This document shows positions 47,271 to 54,080 of a DNA stretch of 64,000 nt, in pieces; within the stretch, counting starts at the first letter, position 1, and every line of letters starts with the position of its first letter. Under the pieces are notes generated by a model. The model searched no databases. It was given only the letters and a program-made list of their open reading frames with translations, and was not told the DNA's origin. Source of the DNA: Lamellibrachia columna (taxonomy: Eukaryota; Annelida; Polychaeta; Sabellida; Siboglinidae); NCBI GenBank assembly GCA_963662155.1, contig OY759265.1, forward strand, positions 62,457,524 through 62,521,523. Direction: 5' to 3'. Position numbers and translations under genes: made by a program.

Positions 47271-47750
47271 TCAGTACGATATGCGATAGTACGGTATACC
47301 CTTTTTCAGCAGGTTAATCCAATCGAACACGCGACAATCGTTAGCGACCAGATCGGTGTGGAAAGCGTTAACGAAAGTTCTCATAGGATAACCGTTACAA
47401 CGAAGCATTATATAAGTGACGCAATATTGTCCGCAAACGTTAGACAGAGGACTCTGAAGTCTCTTGCTATTATGAGTCCACTCGGAACAGTGTTTGTTCA
47501 AGAAGGTGCGGAACGCTGCGTGACGAGGCGGCAGACCGTACGAACAGAAGTATTCGCCACGCCCGTCGGAGGACAGGTACAGCGCTATCCAATGTTCGCC
47601 CGGTTCGTCGCCGTCGTCGGTGTTGCACACGAAGGCGATCGGCAAAGCGTCTATTTTTGTAGGCAGTCCATCTTTGGGTACGACGCCGCCAAAGACGGAC
47701 GCGGTGTTCGGATCCATCGCCAGTAGACGGGCGATCTGCAGGGTGTCCAT
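47271..47750 (-). CDS. Adenain-like cysteine protease (Polinton PRO)
   Basis: A 159-aa capsid maturation protease of the adenovirus protease/Ulp1 fold. The ATG at 47750 lies 1 nt after the major capsid stop. His53 lies in EHWIALYL. The oxyanion Gln99 and nucleophile Cys106 lie in QSPLSNVCGQYC, parallel to the adenain QSP...CG pattern. The acid expected in the YFxSYG segment is Cys69 (YFCSYGLPP) instead of Asp/Glu. Length is near normal for Polinton proteases. This missing acid suggests reduced or lost activity, although the frame is intact. Confidence 0.92.
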   Translation of the reverse strand: MDTLQIARLLAMDPNTASVFGGVVPKDGLPTKIDALPIAFVCNTDDGDEPGEHWIALYLSSDGRGEYFCSYGLPPRHAAFRTFLNKHCSEWTHNSKRLQSPLSNVCGQYCVTYIMLRCNGYPMRTFVNAFHTDLVANDCRVFDWINLLKKGIPYYRISY

Positions 47751-47751
47751 C

Positions 47752-49055
47752 TCAGTAGTCGTAGATGACGTTGCGGTTCTTGTCGATTTCCAGCACGGAC
47801 TCGAATTCGGCGTAGGCGACGACGTTCACGGTGGTCCGAAGCGCTTCTCGGAAATGAAATTCGATGCGCAGGTTGCTCTTCTGTACCAGATGAAAGCAGG
47901 GACCGTCGCATTGGTCGGGGGTCAGGTCGAAACAGAAGAAGGTGTAGCCGTCTCGGTAGTCGTCGCGAGTCAGACCGTTCCCCTCGTCCTGCCAGATCTT
48001 GCCGGTCGAGGTGAACAGGCTCGCGTAGCTCCTGGCGAAGAGGTTTTCTGCGAAGTTGGGCTGGAAGGGCTTGGCGGGTATCTGACGTCCGTCCACGTAC
48101 ACCGAGTGGAAGTCTATGGCGTTGTTCTTGGCGTGAAACGGGTTCTTATCGTACGTGCCGTTGTAGGCGTCGTTGTCGATGCAGCACAGTACGAGACGTT
48201 TCGGCAGGGAGCCGAGGAACAGGTTCTCGTGCGTGTGCGACAGAGCTCCCGCGGGAATGGAGTACACCTTGCATTCGACGGGTCGTAACGGATACTTGAC
48301 CGTGGTCCGCTCGAGAGCCTTCATGTGACCCACCTGCACGGCTGGATTGAGGGTGGCCTTCTTGACGAACAAGGATGCGTTGACGATGGTTATCTTGTAC
48401 TCGTTGGGTCCAGCAGCCATCAGCGCAAACGAGGGCTTGCTACGCACCAGTCGTAAATTGACGTCCACTCCATTGATAAGGAATTTATCCTGCATAAACA
48501 TATCCACGTGGAGACGACCCATCATGTCGACCACGCGACTGCCGGCTATGTACTCTCGTCGAGTCACAAACCCGGGGTTAGGATATGGTCCACCGGCTAG
48601 GTCGGTGGCGTTCATGCGACTAGCCTTGTCCTTGTACCACAGCTGATTCGTCAGCTGTGTCGACTTGGCGTCGAATCCGTAACTCAGCAGCGCCTCTAAG
48701 TAGGCTCGATACGGGTACGAGTTGGACGAAGAGGTCACGAGCACACCGTTCAGGTAGAGGTCGACCTGGCTGAACAGCGACTGCAGCCAGTTGTTCACCG
48801 ATCCCACGGGGTCGGCCGCGTCGAGATTGTCACCGTTGGCTCGCGTCACCTTCGCCTGTACGTGTTGGCGAGATCCAGGTAATCGTCACCCGATCCGGGG
48901 ATGAAGAATTCTATCGGTCCTCCAGAGTCCAGAGAGGCCATGGGTTGATGTTCCACCATGTGACTGTCGGTGATGCAGTTCTGAGTGGGGGGTACGGTAA
49001 AGAGATCCAGCTCGGTCTTGACTCCCTCGCACGACTGTCTATGCACGAAAGCCAT
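47752..49055 (-). pseudogene. Major capsid protein (double jelly roll), one frameshift
   Basis: The N-terminal frame starts at ATG 49055 and carries ELDLFTVPPTQ...PIEFFIPGSGDDYLDLANT, the conserved opening of Polinton/adintovirus hexon-like capsids. It runs into a stop at 48846. The rest (365 codons, to TGA 47754-47752) follows in another frame. It holds VNNWLQSLFSQVDLYLNG, PYRAYLEALLSYG and the C-terminal EFESVLEIDKNRNVIYDY signature. The shift lies at about 48850-48870 and looks like a loss of a few bases after the LANT codons. The total of about 434 codons is usual for the family. The start overlaps the end of the pX-like gene by 17 nt. Confidence 0.92.
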
Positions 49056-49440
49056 CGTTGGTGTCGAATATGTCGGCCACGCGTTTCTTGGACGTCCGTT
49101 TCTTGCGGCGTCTCTTTACTGCAGTGAATGTCGCCTTTGCGGCCGATCGTTTTATACGTTTACCAGGGGGGGCCCGAATACTACTCAGCACGGCGTCGGT
49201 GACGCGTCTTTTGGCAGCCGTTTTTATGTTCTGGCCGGATAAGACGTCGCCGGCTATGCGAACGCCGGTCCTCAACGCTCCCTTACCCAACGCCACGGCA
49301 CCTCTCTTGATGAGCGGCATGGCGCTGCGCAACAGACTGCCGAACAGACTGCCCAGTCCGTGACCTCGCTGGTATTGCGCACCGGCGAAGTAGGGCAGCG
49401 CACCGCCAGCCTGACGCGCGTAATAATCGTTGTAATTCAT
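49039..49440 (-). CDS. pX-like basic virion core protein
   Basis: A 133-aa protein, with its ATG at 49440 overlapping the penton stop as TGATG. It holds the adintovirus/adenovirus pX-type block LPYFAGAQYQRGHGLGSLFG (residues ~16-35). An LLRSAMPLIKRG...ALRTGVRIAGDVL helix follows, then a Lys/Arg-rich tail with VKRRRKKRTSKKR that could bind DNA and act as nuclear signal. The expected role is packaging or condensing virion DNA. An upstream in-frame extension to 49563 lies inside the penton gene and is not favoured. Confidence 0.85.
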   Translation of the reverse strand: MNYNDYYARQAGGALPYFAGAQYQRGHGLGSLFGSLLRSAMPLIKRGAVALGKGALRTGVRIAGDVLSGQNIKTAAKRRVTDAVLSSIRAPPGKRIKRSAAKATFTAVKRRRKKRTSKKRVADIFDTNDGFRA

Positions 49441-50270
49441 CAGAACAGTCCGGGCCTGCGTCGACGAAAATGAAGCGTCACCGTCACTCTGCCGTATTCG
49501 AATGGCACGCGTCGACCCATGTCGTTCCTTATATCCACCTCGATCGAGTTGAAGTTCGAGCACAACAGGGGTACGTAGTGCACGTTAGTGAAACGAGCGG
49601 ACACCCTGTCACCGTGACGTCCGCTAATCGGAAGGGCTCGCAACAGAGGCGCGAGAGTGTCACCCACTATACGAGACTCCACGATGTCCGTGTAGACGTA
49701 TAGGGTGTCGAACCCCTGCGTCAGGTTCACCACATCGTCGGCCTCGATGTGGAAGGGGTACGACGAGTCGGAAGGGTGGGAGTCGATGGCGATGACAGGA
49801 GATGACGTAACCGCCTCCGGCTCGCTGGCTACGGGTCTAGGGAATCCTAACATGGACGCCGTCGCGCTGTGGTACGGTATGGTGAACAAGGTGTTCGCTG
49901 TCATGTGTAACGTCATTTTTTGAGTGACGGAACTATAGCTCATGTGAGCCTGTGTCTCCGCCGTCCGCATACTGTACAGTCCCTTGTTGACGTGATACAT
50001 CAATGTTAACGGATCGTCGTAATACCCACACGACAACTTCGCACGTCGGGACGAGTCCGTAGCATCGATCGTGTTGAGGAAGAACCAGGCATCGTTCTCT
50101 GTGACGTTGTACCAAGTGTGCGGATACTGGAACTCTGCCAACCCACACTCCCACTCGCCGGTAAGATCGCTGCGTTGAGGCAAGGCCGTGACGTAATGGG
50201 TCAAGGTGTTGTCGGGGTGCGTCTTCATAGAAGCATTGCTAGGCAGCGTCATGTAGAAATCAGTCGCCAT
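49440..50270 (-). CDS. Minor capsid / penton-base-like protein (single jelly roll)
   Basis: A 276-aa protein starting FYMTLPSNASMKTHPDNT, followed by the LTGEWECGLAEFQYPHTWYN block typical of Polinton penton proteins (vertex capsomers). A C-terminal beta-rich region has DIRNDMGRRVPFEYGRVTVT. No break is seen. The ATG at 50270 overlaps the preceding membrane-protein ORF by 11 nt, and the stop overlaps the pX-like start. Confidence 0.92.
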   Translation of the reverse strand: MATDFYMTLPSNASMKTHPDNTLTHYVTALPQRSDLTGEWECGLAEFQYPHTWYNVTENDAWFFLNTIDATDSSRRAKLSCGYYDDPLTLMYHVNKGLYSMRTAETQAHMSYSSVTQKMTLHMTANTLFTIPYHSATASMLGFPRPVASEPEAVTSSPVIAIDSHPSDSSYPFHIEADDVVNLTQGFDTLYVYTDIVESRIVGDTLAPLLRALPISGRHGDRVSARFTNVHYVPLLCSNFNSIEVDIRNDMGRRVPFEYGRVTVTLHFRRRRPGLF

Positions 50271-50568
50271 TGCGTCTCAACGTGGGATTGGGCAGTAGGT
50301 AACCCAAAGAACTACTCAACAGAGCCGTCCACAGATTAGAATCGCCGTGACCTGTCGTCAGGTTGTAAATGCTGATCAGAATGACCGTGTACAAGACGAC
50401 GACCTGACACAGAAACTCCTCTTTGGGACACGCGGTACCGAACAGATGCCAGGGAGTGCTATCTTGCTCGTTCGATGCAGCGTCAGTACAATCCTCGTGT
50501 TCGTCCTGCTCCACCTCCTCCTCGTCTATGTTGGTGGTGCAGGTCTGTGGTGTCGTGTCGTGTGTCAT
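50260..50568 (-). CDS. Small acidic membrane protein conserved in Polinton/adintovirus elements
   Basis: A 102-aa protein with a very acidic N-terminus (EEEVEQDEHED), then CPKEEFLCQ. A transmembrane segment VVVLYTVILISIYNL follows, then a conserved-looking tail TTGHGDSNLWTALLSSSLGYLLPNP. It sits between integrase (ATGA overlap at 50565-50568) and penton, the position where such a protein is usual. Function unknown; a membrane or virion-surface role is inferred from the hydrophobic segment only. Confidence 0.8.
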   Translation of the reverse strand: MTHDTTPQTCTTNIDEEEVEQDEHEDCTDAASNEQDSTPWHLFGTACPKEEFLCQVVVLYTVILISIYNLTTGHGDSNLWTALLSSSLGYLLPNPTLRRNGD

Positions 50569-51671
50569 TTCTCGAATGCAGTGTCGCCATGCGCGCGACT
50601 AGTCTTTATAGTGGAGTAGACGAGTGCCCTGGCATCGATCCAGCTGTTGAATTTGGAGGGATAGCCGAACCATTTCACCAAAGCCTCCTTTCGTCTACCA
50701 ACCGTACGGCGTTGCAGTACCTCTTCAACGCGGTACCCTTTATCGACGGGTACCGACACCTTCTGCAGCTCCAGTTCGTAGAAGGTGCCGTCCAGCATTT
50801 CGCCGAGATCGTCCCGCAAGCGGTACACGGGTGGATCGGAGGGGTGAACCTCGTGTATCGTGAACATCTCTTCGCTCCAGTTCGTCTCGTAGCCCTTTTC
50901 GAACGTGCCTTTGTACTTGCTGACGCGCACGCGATCTGACACGTGCAACTTGGGCACGCCCTTACCGTCGTGACCGTACAGACGTTGCCACACCTTTTCT
51001 TGATTCTTTGCATTCACATTGGACGGAGCCATACCGATGCTGCGGTGGCGGGTGTTGTTATACGATCGCACCAAGTCCGGAAGGACTTCGATGTACCGCC
51101 ACGTCTGGTGTTTCGTGAAGGATCGCCACATGCGCGTCTTCAACGTTCTGTTGAATCTTTCCACGACGCTCGCCTTCGTCTCCGCGTTGTGCGTGGAGAA
51201 ATGATGGATGTCGTAACGCTGCAAGAGAGCCTGAACGGATTTATTCAGAAATTCTTTGCCTTGATCTGTCTGCAACGTCTTTGGCCAAACGTCGACGAAC
51301 GTGGCTTGCAGCGCTGCCACCAACGACGCCGCGGACTTGTTCTTCATGGGAACACACCAGGCCACTTTCGAGAAGACGTCGATCACCGTGAGGAGAAAGG
51401 TCATACCTTCTTTGTCTTTTTTCAACTTCGACATGTCTACGAGATCGGCCTGCCACTGCTGATGTATACCACCCACGATGACGCGGCGTCTCTTGAAATG
51501 ACATCTCGCTGGTTTGTGTAAGGTGTAGGCGTCCTGTGCCGACAACCATTCTGCGACGATCTTCCGCGGCGTGTGCGTGACGCGTCGCAAGGCATCGACT
51601 CCACCATAACTACCTATCCGTTTTGGATCGAAGTAGACCTCACTCATGGGTCGTTCTCTCCTCTCCGCCAT
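50565..51671 (-). CDS. Polinton integrase with C-terminal chromodomain
   Basis: A 368-aa retroviral-type DDE integrase that inserts the element's DNA ends into host DNA. The start ATG at 51671 is preferred because it overlaps a small ORF stop as TGATG and gives the usual length. The frame stays open upstream to ~52193 without family similarity. Catalytic residues: Asp76 (QADLVDM), Asp136 (QTDQGKEF) and Glu171 (VVERFNRTLK), giving D,D(34)E spacing. A chromodomain-like end is seen at about 313-345 (YRVEEVLQRR...ALVKWFGYPSKFNSWI), suited to chromatin-guided insertion. No break is seen in this gene. Confidence 0.94.
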   Translation of the reverse strand: MAERRERPMSEVYFDPKRIGSYGGVDALRRVTHTPRKIVAEWLSAQDAYTLHKPARCHFKRRRVIVGGIHQQWQADLVDMSKLKKDKEGMTFLLTVIDVFSKVAWCVPMKNKSAASLVAALQATFVDVWPKTLQTDQGKEFLNKSVQALLQRYDIHHFSTHNAETKASVVERFNRTLKTRMWRSFTKHQTWRYIEVLPDLVRSYNNTRHRSIGMAPSNVNAKNQEKVWQRLYGHDGKGVPKLHVSDRVRVSKYKGTFEKGYETNWSEEMFTIHEVHPSDPPVYRLRDDLGEMLDGTFYELELQKVSVPVDKGYRVEEVLQRRTVGRRKEALVKWFGYPSKFNSWIDARALVYSTIKTSRAHGDTAFEK

Positions 51672-51832
51672 CAAAAGAGGAGGAGGACCGATGCGTTGAC
51701 GGGGGCGGTGACGTTGACTCCGGAGTACGAATGCTGACGAATGACGAGGAGCACGCCGACGTGTAGTAGGACACACACTATGGCACCTACAATGCAAGCG
51801 GTGGAACAACAACGGTCTAGGAGAGTAACCAT
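51671..51832 (-). CDS. Possible 53-aa single-pass membrane protein
   Basis: The ATG at 51832 opens a 53-codon frame ending in TGA that overlaps the integrase ATG as TGATG, the same coupling used elsewhere in the element. It begins MVTLLDRCC, has a hydrophobic segment STACIVGAIVCVLLHVGVLL, and then two N-glycosylation sequons (NVT, NAS) within a short tail. This is consistent with a small type-III/I membrane peptide. I recognise no family. Support is position, coupling and composition only. Confidence 0.5.
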   Translation of the reverse strand: MVTLLDRCCSTACIVGAIVCVLLHVGVLLVIRQHSYSGVNVTAPVNASVLLLF

Positions 51833-51930
51833 AGTCTGATGCCGGCTGCAACGTCACCAAGCAAGGTAAGTCCTTCAAACAATATCGCAGCGATGACGGA
51901 ACGGTACGCGTCCTGTTGATCGATGAGCAT
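51817..51930 (-). CDS. Possible 37-aa peptide, diverged duplicate of the ORF at 52184
   Basis: ATG 51930 to TAG 51817. The frame reads DAYRSVIAAILFEGLTLLG, resembling DLVYRSVVGAIFISGLYLIA of the ORF starting at 52184. Both sit in the two halves of a ~255-bp tandem duplication. It overlaps the start of the 53-aa ORF. It may be a real small membrane peptide or a duplication by-product. Confidence 0.35.
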   Translation of the reverse strand: MLIDQQDAYRSVIAAILFEGLTLLGDVAAGIRLWLLS

Positions 51931-52310
51931 GACGAACACTGTGCTACGGACACGCGTCGTACCACCTTATACGTTGTTCCAACCAACCAATGACGACGAA
52001 GCCTTGCGTGATGCGGGGGGCGGGTGGGGTGGACAAGGAATGTTCCATTCGACGAGCGCGGGGGTTCGAATAACGCCTGTTGCATAAAACTTTGGGCTAT
52101 ACCGTGAGCGATCAAGTAAAGTCCACTGATAAAGATCGCACCGACGACGGAACGGTACACGAGGTCCTGTGGATCGGGCGACATGACGAACACTGTGCTA
52201 CGAACACGCAGCGTACCATCCTATAGGGCGTCCCAACCAGCCAATGACGACAAAGCCTTGCGTGATTCGGGGGGTGGGGTGGGCATGGAATGTTCCATAC
52301 GACTGCTCTG
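51880..52310. repeat. ~255-bp imperfect tandem duplication upstream of the integrase
   Basis: Shared blocks include gacgaacactgtgctacg (51931 and 52185), ccaatgacgacgaagccttg (51988) versus its counterpart at ~52252, and ggaatgttccat. The copies contain the C-terminal codons of the 261-aa protein and the start of the YRSV-type membrane ORF. They have diverged by many substitutions and indels. The duplicated C-terminus near 51990-52070 is no longer in an open gene. Confidence 0.8.
52080..52184 (-). CDS. Possible small membrane ORF (MSPDPQD...), frame open into integrase
   Basis: The ATG at 52184 gives MSPDPQDLVYRSVVGAIFISG then LYLIAHGIAQSFMQQ, with one hydrophobic helix. The same frame has no stop before the integrase, so it could be an N-terminal extension of that enzyme or a chance open frame. 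The end given (52080) marks where membrane-like sequence stops, not a stop codon. The function is unknown. Confidence 0.35.
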
Positions 52311-53006
52311 ACGGGCGAGGGGTGTCCAACTTAGCGATCTTCGTGCACTACCTACAGCAGCACGCGGAGTAGTAGTTGACCGACGAGAGGGAGTGACCGT
52401 CGGCGCCGGACGTATGTAGGCTCTCCTGGAGACGTTACCGACCAACGCCATGGGTAGGTTGATGGCACGGAGTTGTCGTGCGAATGGCTGCCAACCCGTC
52501 GGATCGGTCTTTCTCTTACGCAACAGATCATTAACGAGATCCACCACGTTACTTCCGACAACCGGCACGCCCTCGTGTATAAGTTCACCGCGAGCGGTCC
52601 AAGCGATATCTCTCTTGAGATGCTTCATCAAACGGCTGGCTTTGGCCTGCATGGTCTTGGGAACGGTGGCCAAGACGGTGGCCTCCAGTCCGCTAATAGG
52701 AGCTCGTACTGCAACCTCCGACCCCAACCCCAACCCCGGCTCCACCTCCGACTCGTTCACCATGACCACGCGTATCGGTTCCTTGACGCGTTGATCGGCC
52801 AAGACGTTGTATCGCTGCAACACCTGATTATACAGTGTCACCTTGGTCCCGTCGTCTATGTCCGTTCTATCGAGGATGGTCTTCATATCGTCATCGAGGG
52901 CTTGCACCTTCTTGCCTAAGGTGTCGGTCGCGGGTGGGGGTGGAGGTGACCGAAGCGTATCCAACAGGCGCGGATCCACCAAGGCCATCTTGCGTGCGTG
53001 CTCCAT
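52221..53006 (-). CDS. Conserved Polinton protein of unknown function (261 aa)
   Basis: The ATG at 53006 lies 4 nt after the stop of the 122-aa gene. It starts MEHARKMALVDPRLL, then a Pro run, a predicted helical DDMKTILDRTDIDD...LYNQVLQRY region and a compact GELIHEGVPVVGSNVVDLVN then DLLRKRKTDPTGWQPFARQL block. I associate this block with a protein usually present beside the ATPase in Polintons and adintoviruses. The C-terminus is low-complexity Ser/Arg/Pro. The reading frame is intact. A structural or core role is likely but not shown. Confidence 0.75.
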   Translation of the reverse strand: MEHARKMALVDPRLLDTLRSPPPPPATDTLGKKVQALDDDMKTILDRTDIDDGTKVTLYNQVLQRYNVLADQRVKEPIRVVMVNESEVEPGLGLGSEVAVRAPISGLEATVLATVPKTMQAKASRLMKHLKRDIAWTARGELIHEGVPVVGSNVVDLVNDLLRKRKTDPTGWQPFARQLRAINLPMALVGNVSRRAYIRPAPTVTPSRRSTTTPRAAVGSARRSLSWTPLARQSSRMEHSMPTPPPESRKALSSLAGWDAL

Positions 53007-53010
53007 GTAT

Positions 53011-53379
53011 CTACCTTTTCGTCAGCACCTCTCGGAGCAAGGGTAGCAAGACCGAACCTGCCAACGGTGCTAGGAAGGCCGATAGGAAACCGCCGCTCTG
53101 TCCCTCGCCAACCTGGGGTTGCAGCAAGATGCGTCTTCTCCTGGCAGCAGGCGTTCCTCTCTGAGCCAACTCGCGTAACTTCGTCCTGTATTTACTCAAA
53201 CGTCGCCTCTGTAAAGCGGTCAATGGAATGTTCTTTTTTAGTATGTTGTAGGCACAATCGGCTAGTGCACACAGCAGATCGGCGTCGGCGTTGGCGATGA
53301 TGGCCTTTTTCAGTTTGTTGCTCTTGATTCTGGTCAGAGCCTGTATGCACACGATGTGTCTCTTCACCAGGGCAGACAT
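53011..53379 (-). CDS. Conserved small basic Polinton protein (122 aa)
   Basis: The ATG at 53379 starts MSALVKRHIVCIQALTRIKS. The sequence continues with KLKKAIIANADADLLCALAD, NIPLTALQRRRLSKYRTKLR and a C-terminal Gly/Leu hydrophobic stretch GGFLSAFLAPLAGSVLLPLL. Similar small Arg/Lys-rich proteins occur at this position in Polinton-type elements. The amphipathic or hydrophobic end suggests a virion or membrane-interacting role (inference). The longer open frame upstream to 53622 overlaps the ATPase and is not favoured. Confidence 0.75.
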   Translation of the reverse strand: MSALVKRHIVCIQALTRIKSNKLKKAIIANADADLLCALADCAYNILKKNIPLTALQRRRLSKYRTKLRELAQRGTPAARRRRILLQPQVGEGQSGGFLSAFLAPLAGSVLLPLLREVLTKR

Positions 53380-53416
53380 GATGCGAATGAAGAGACTAAC
53401 CACACACTCGGTCGTT

Positions 53417-54072
53417 TTATATCTTCGGCAAGTACACGTACTGCACACCGTCGTCGGGAAAGATGGCCGTGCGCAGACGCATGTCCTCGGGCGTGTCCTG
53501 TTTGAGATCGACCAATAGATAACCGTACGGTACCGACGTGGCGTCTTTAAAAGCCTCTTGCACGAACTTGCCGCGTCCCGGATACATCTGCCGAGCCAAG
53601 TGCACCATCTGCGATGCGTCACGAGGATTCTTGAACACCACCATGTACTGGGAATTCAGACTGATGGTGCGACTCTCTTTGTTTTTAGGGAGCAGGTTCT
53701 GTACGAGATACAGCACCGACGTGTTCCTGTGGTGACTTTTTTAGTGAACAAGGTCGTGACCCGTTCGTCCGTTTCAGCCATGGGATCGTCTATGACGATG
53801 AGGTTCCTCGTTGTCGAATCGAACATGGCCGCCGTCGGTAACCCTTCCTCGAAACGCACGTGGACCAAGTCCGTCGTTGCGTAAGCCTCTTGCCATTCTC
53901 CGTAACACCACGTTATTTTTTCGGGCGGTGGATCGATCATCGCAGCAGCGTGACGCAACATACGCGTCACGAAAGTACTCTTGCTGCACCCCGTCGGTCC
54001 GGCGACGATGCACGTGAAGGGATGTTTCCATCGTGCATCCATGATTGCGTATGAAACAAGTGCAGCGTGCAT
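53417..54072 (-). pseudogene. Packaging ATPase (FtsK/HerA type), one frameshift and altered P-loop
   Basis: This gene would pump the element's DNA into capsids. The N-terminal frame (ATG 54072; an internal ATG at 54042 fits the usual start better) has KHPFTCIVAGPTGCSKST, the Walker A, and RNLIVIDDPMAE, the Walker B. At a T6 run (53738-53743) the frame shifts by one. The C-terminal half (SVLYLVQNLLPK...TISLNSQYMVVFKNPRD then LARQMYP and PYGYLLVDL) continues in another frame to 53417. In the P-loop the glycine before lysine is Ser (GCSKS rather than GCGKT/S). The homopolymer indel could be a sequencing error; the Gly-to-Ser change cannot be explained that way. It starts 9 nt after the PolB stop. 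Confidence 0.9.
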
Positions 54073-54080
54073 CGCCTTTT

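Noticed and set aside
47148..48288. Plus-strand ORFs of 192 and 222 aa opposite the protease and capsid genes
   Set aside because: Shadow frames of GC-rich minus-strand Polinton genes.
53738..53743. Programmed -1 ribosomal frameshift in the ATPase
   Set aside because: The run preceded by T does not form a canonical X-XXY-YYZ heptamer and no stimulatory structure was evident; a plain indel is simpler.
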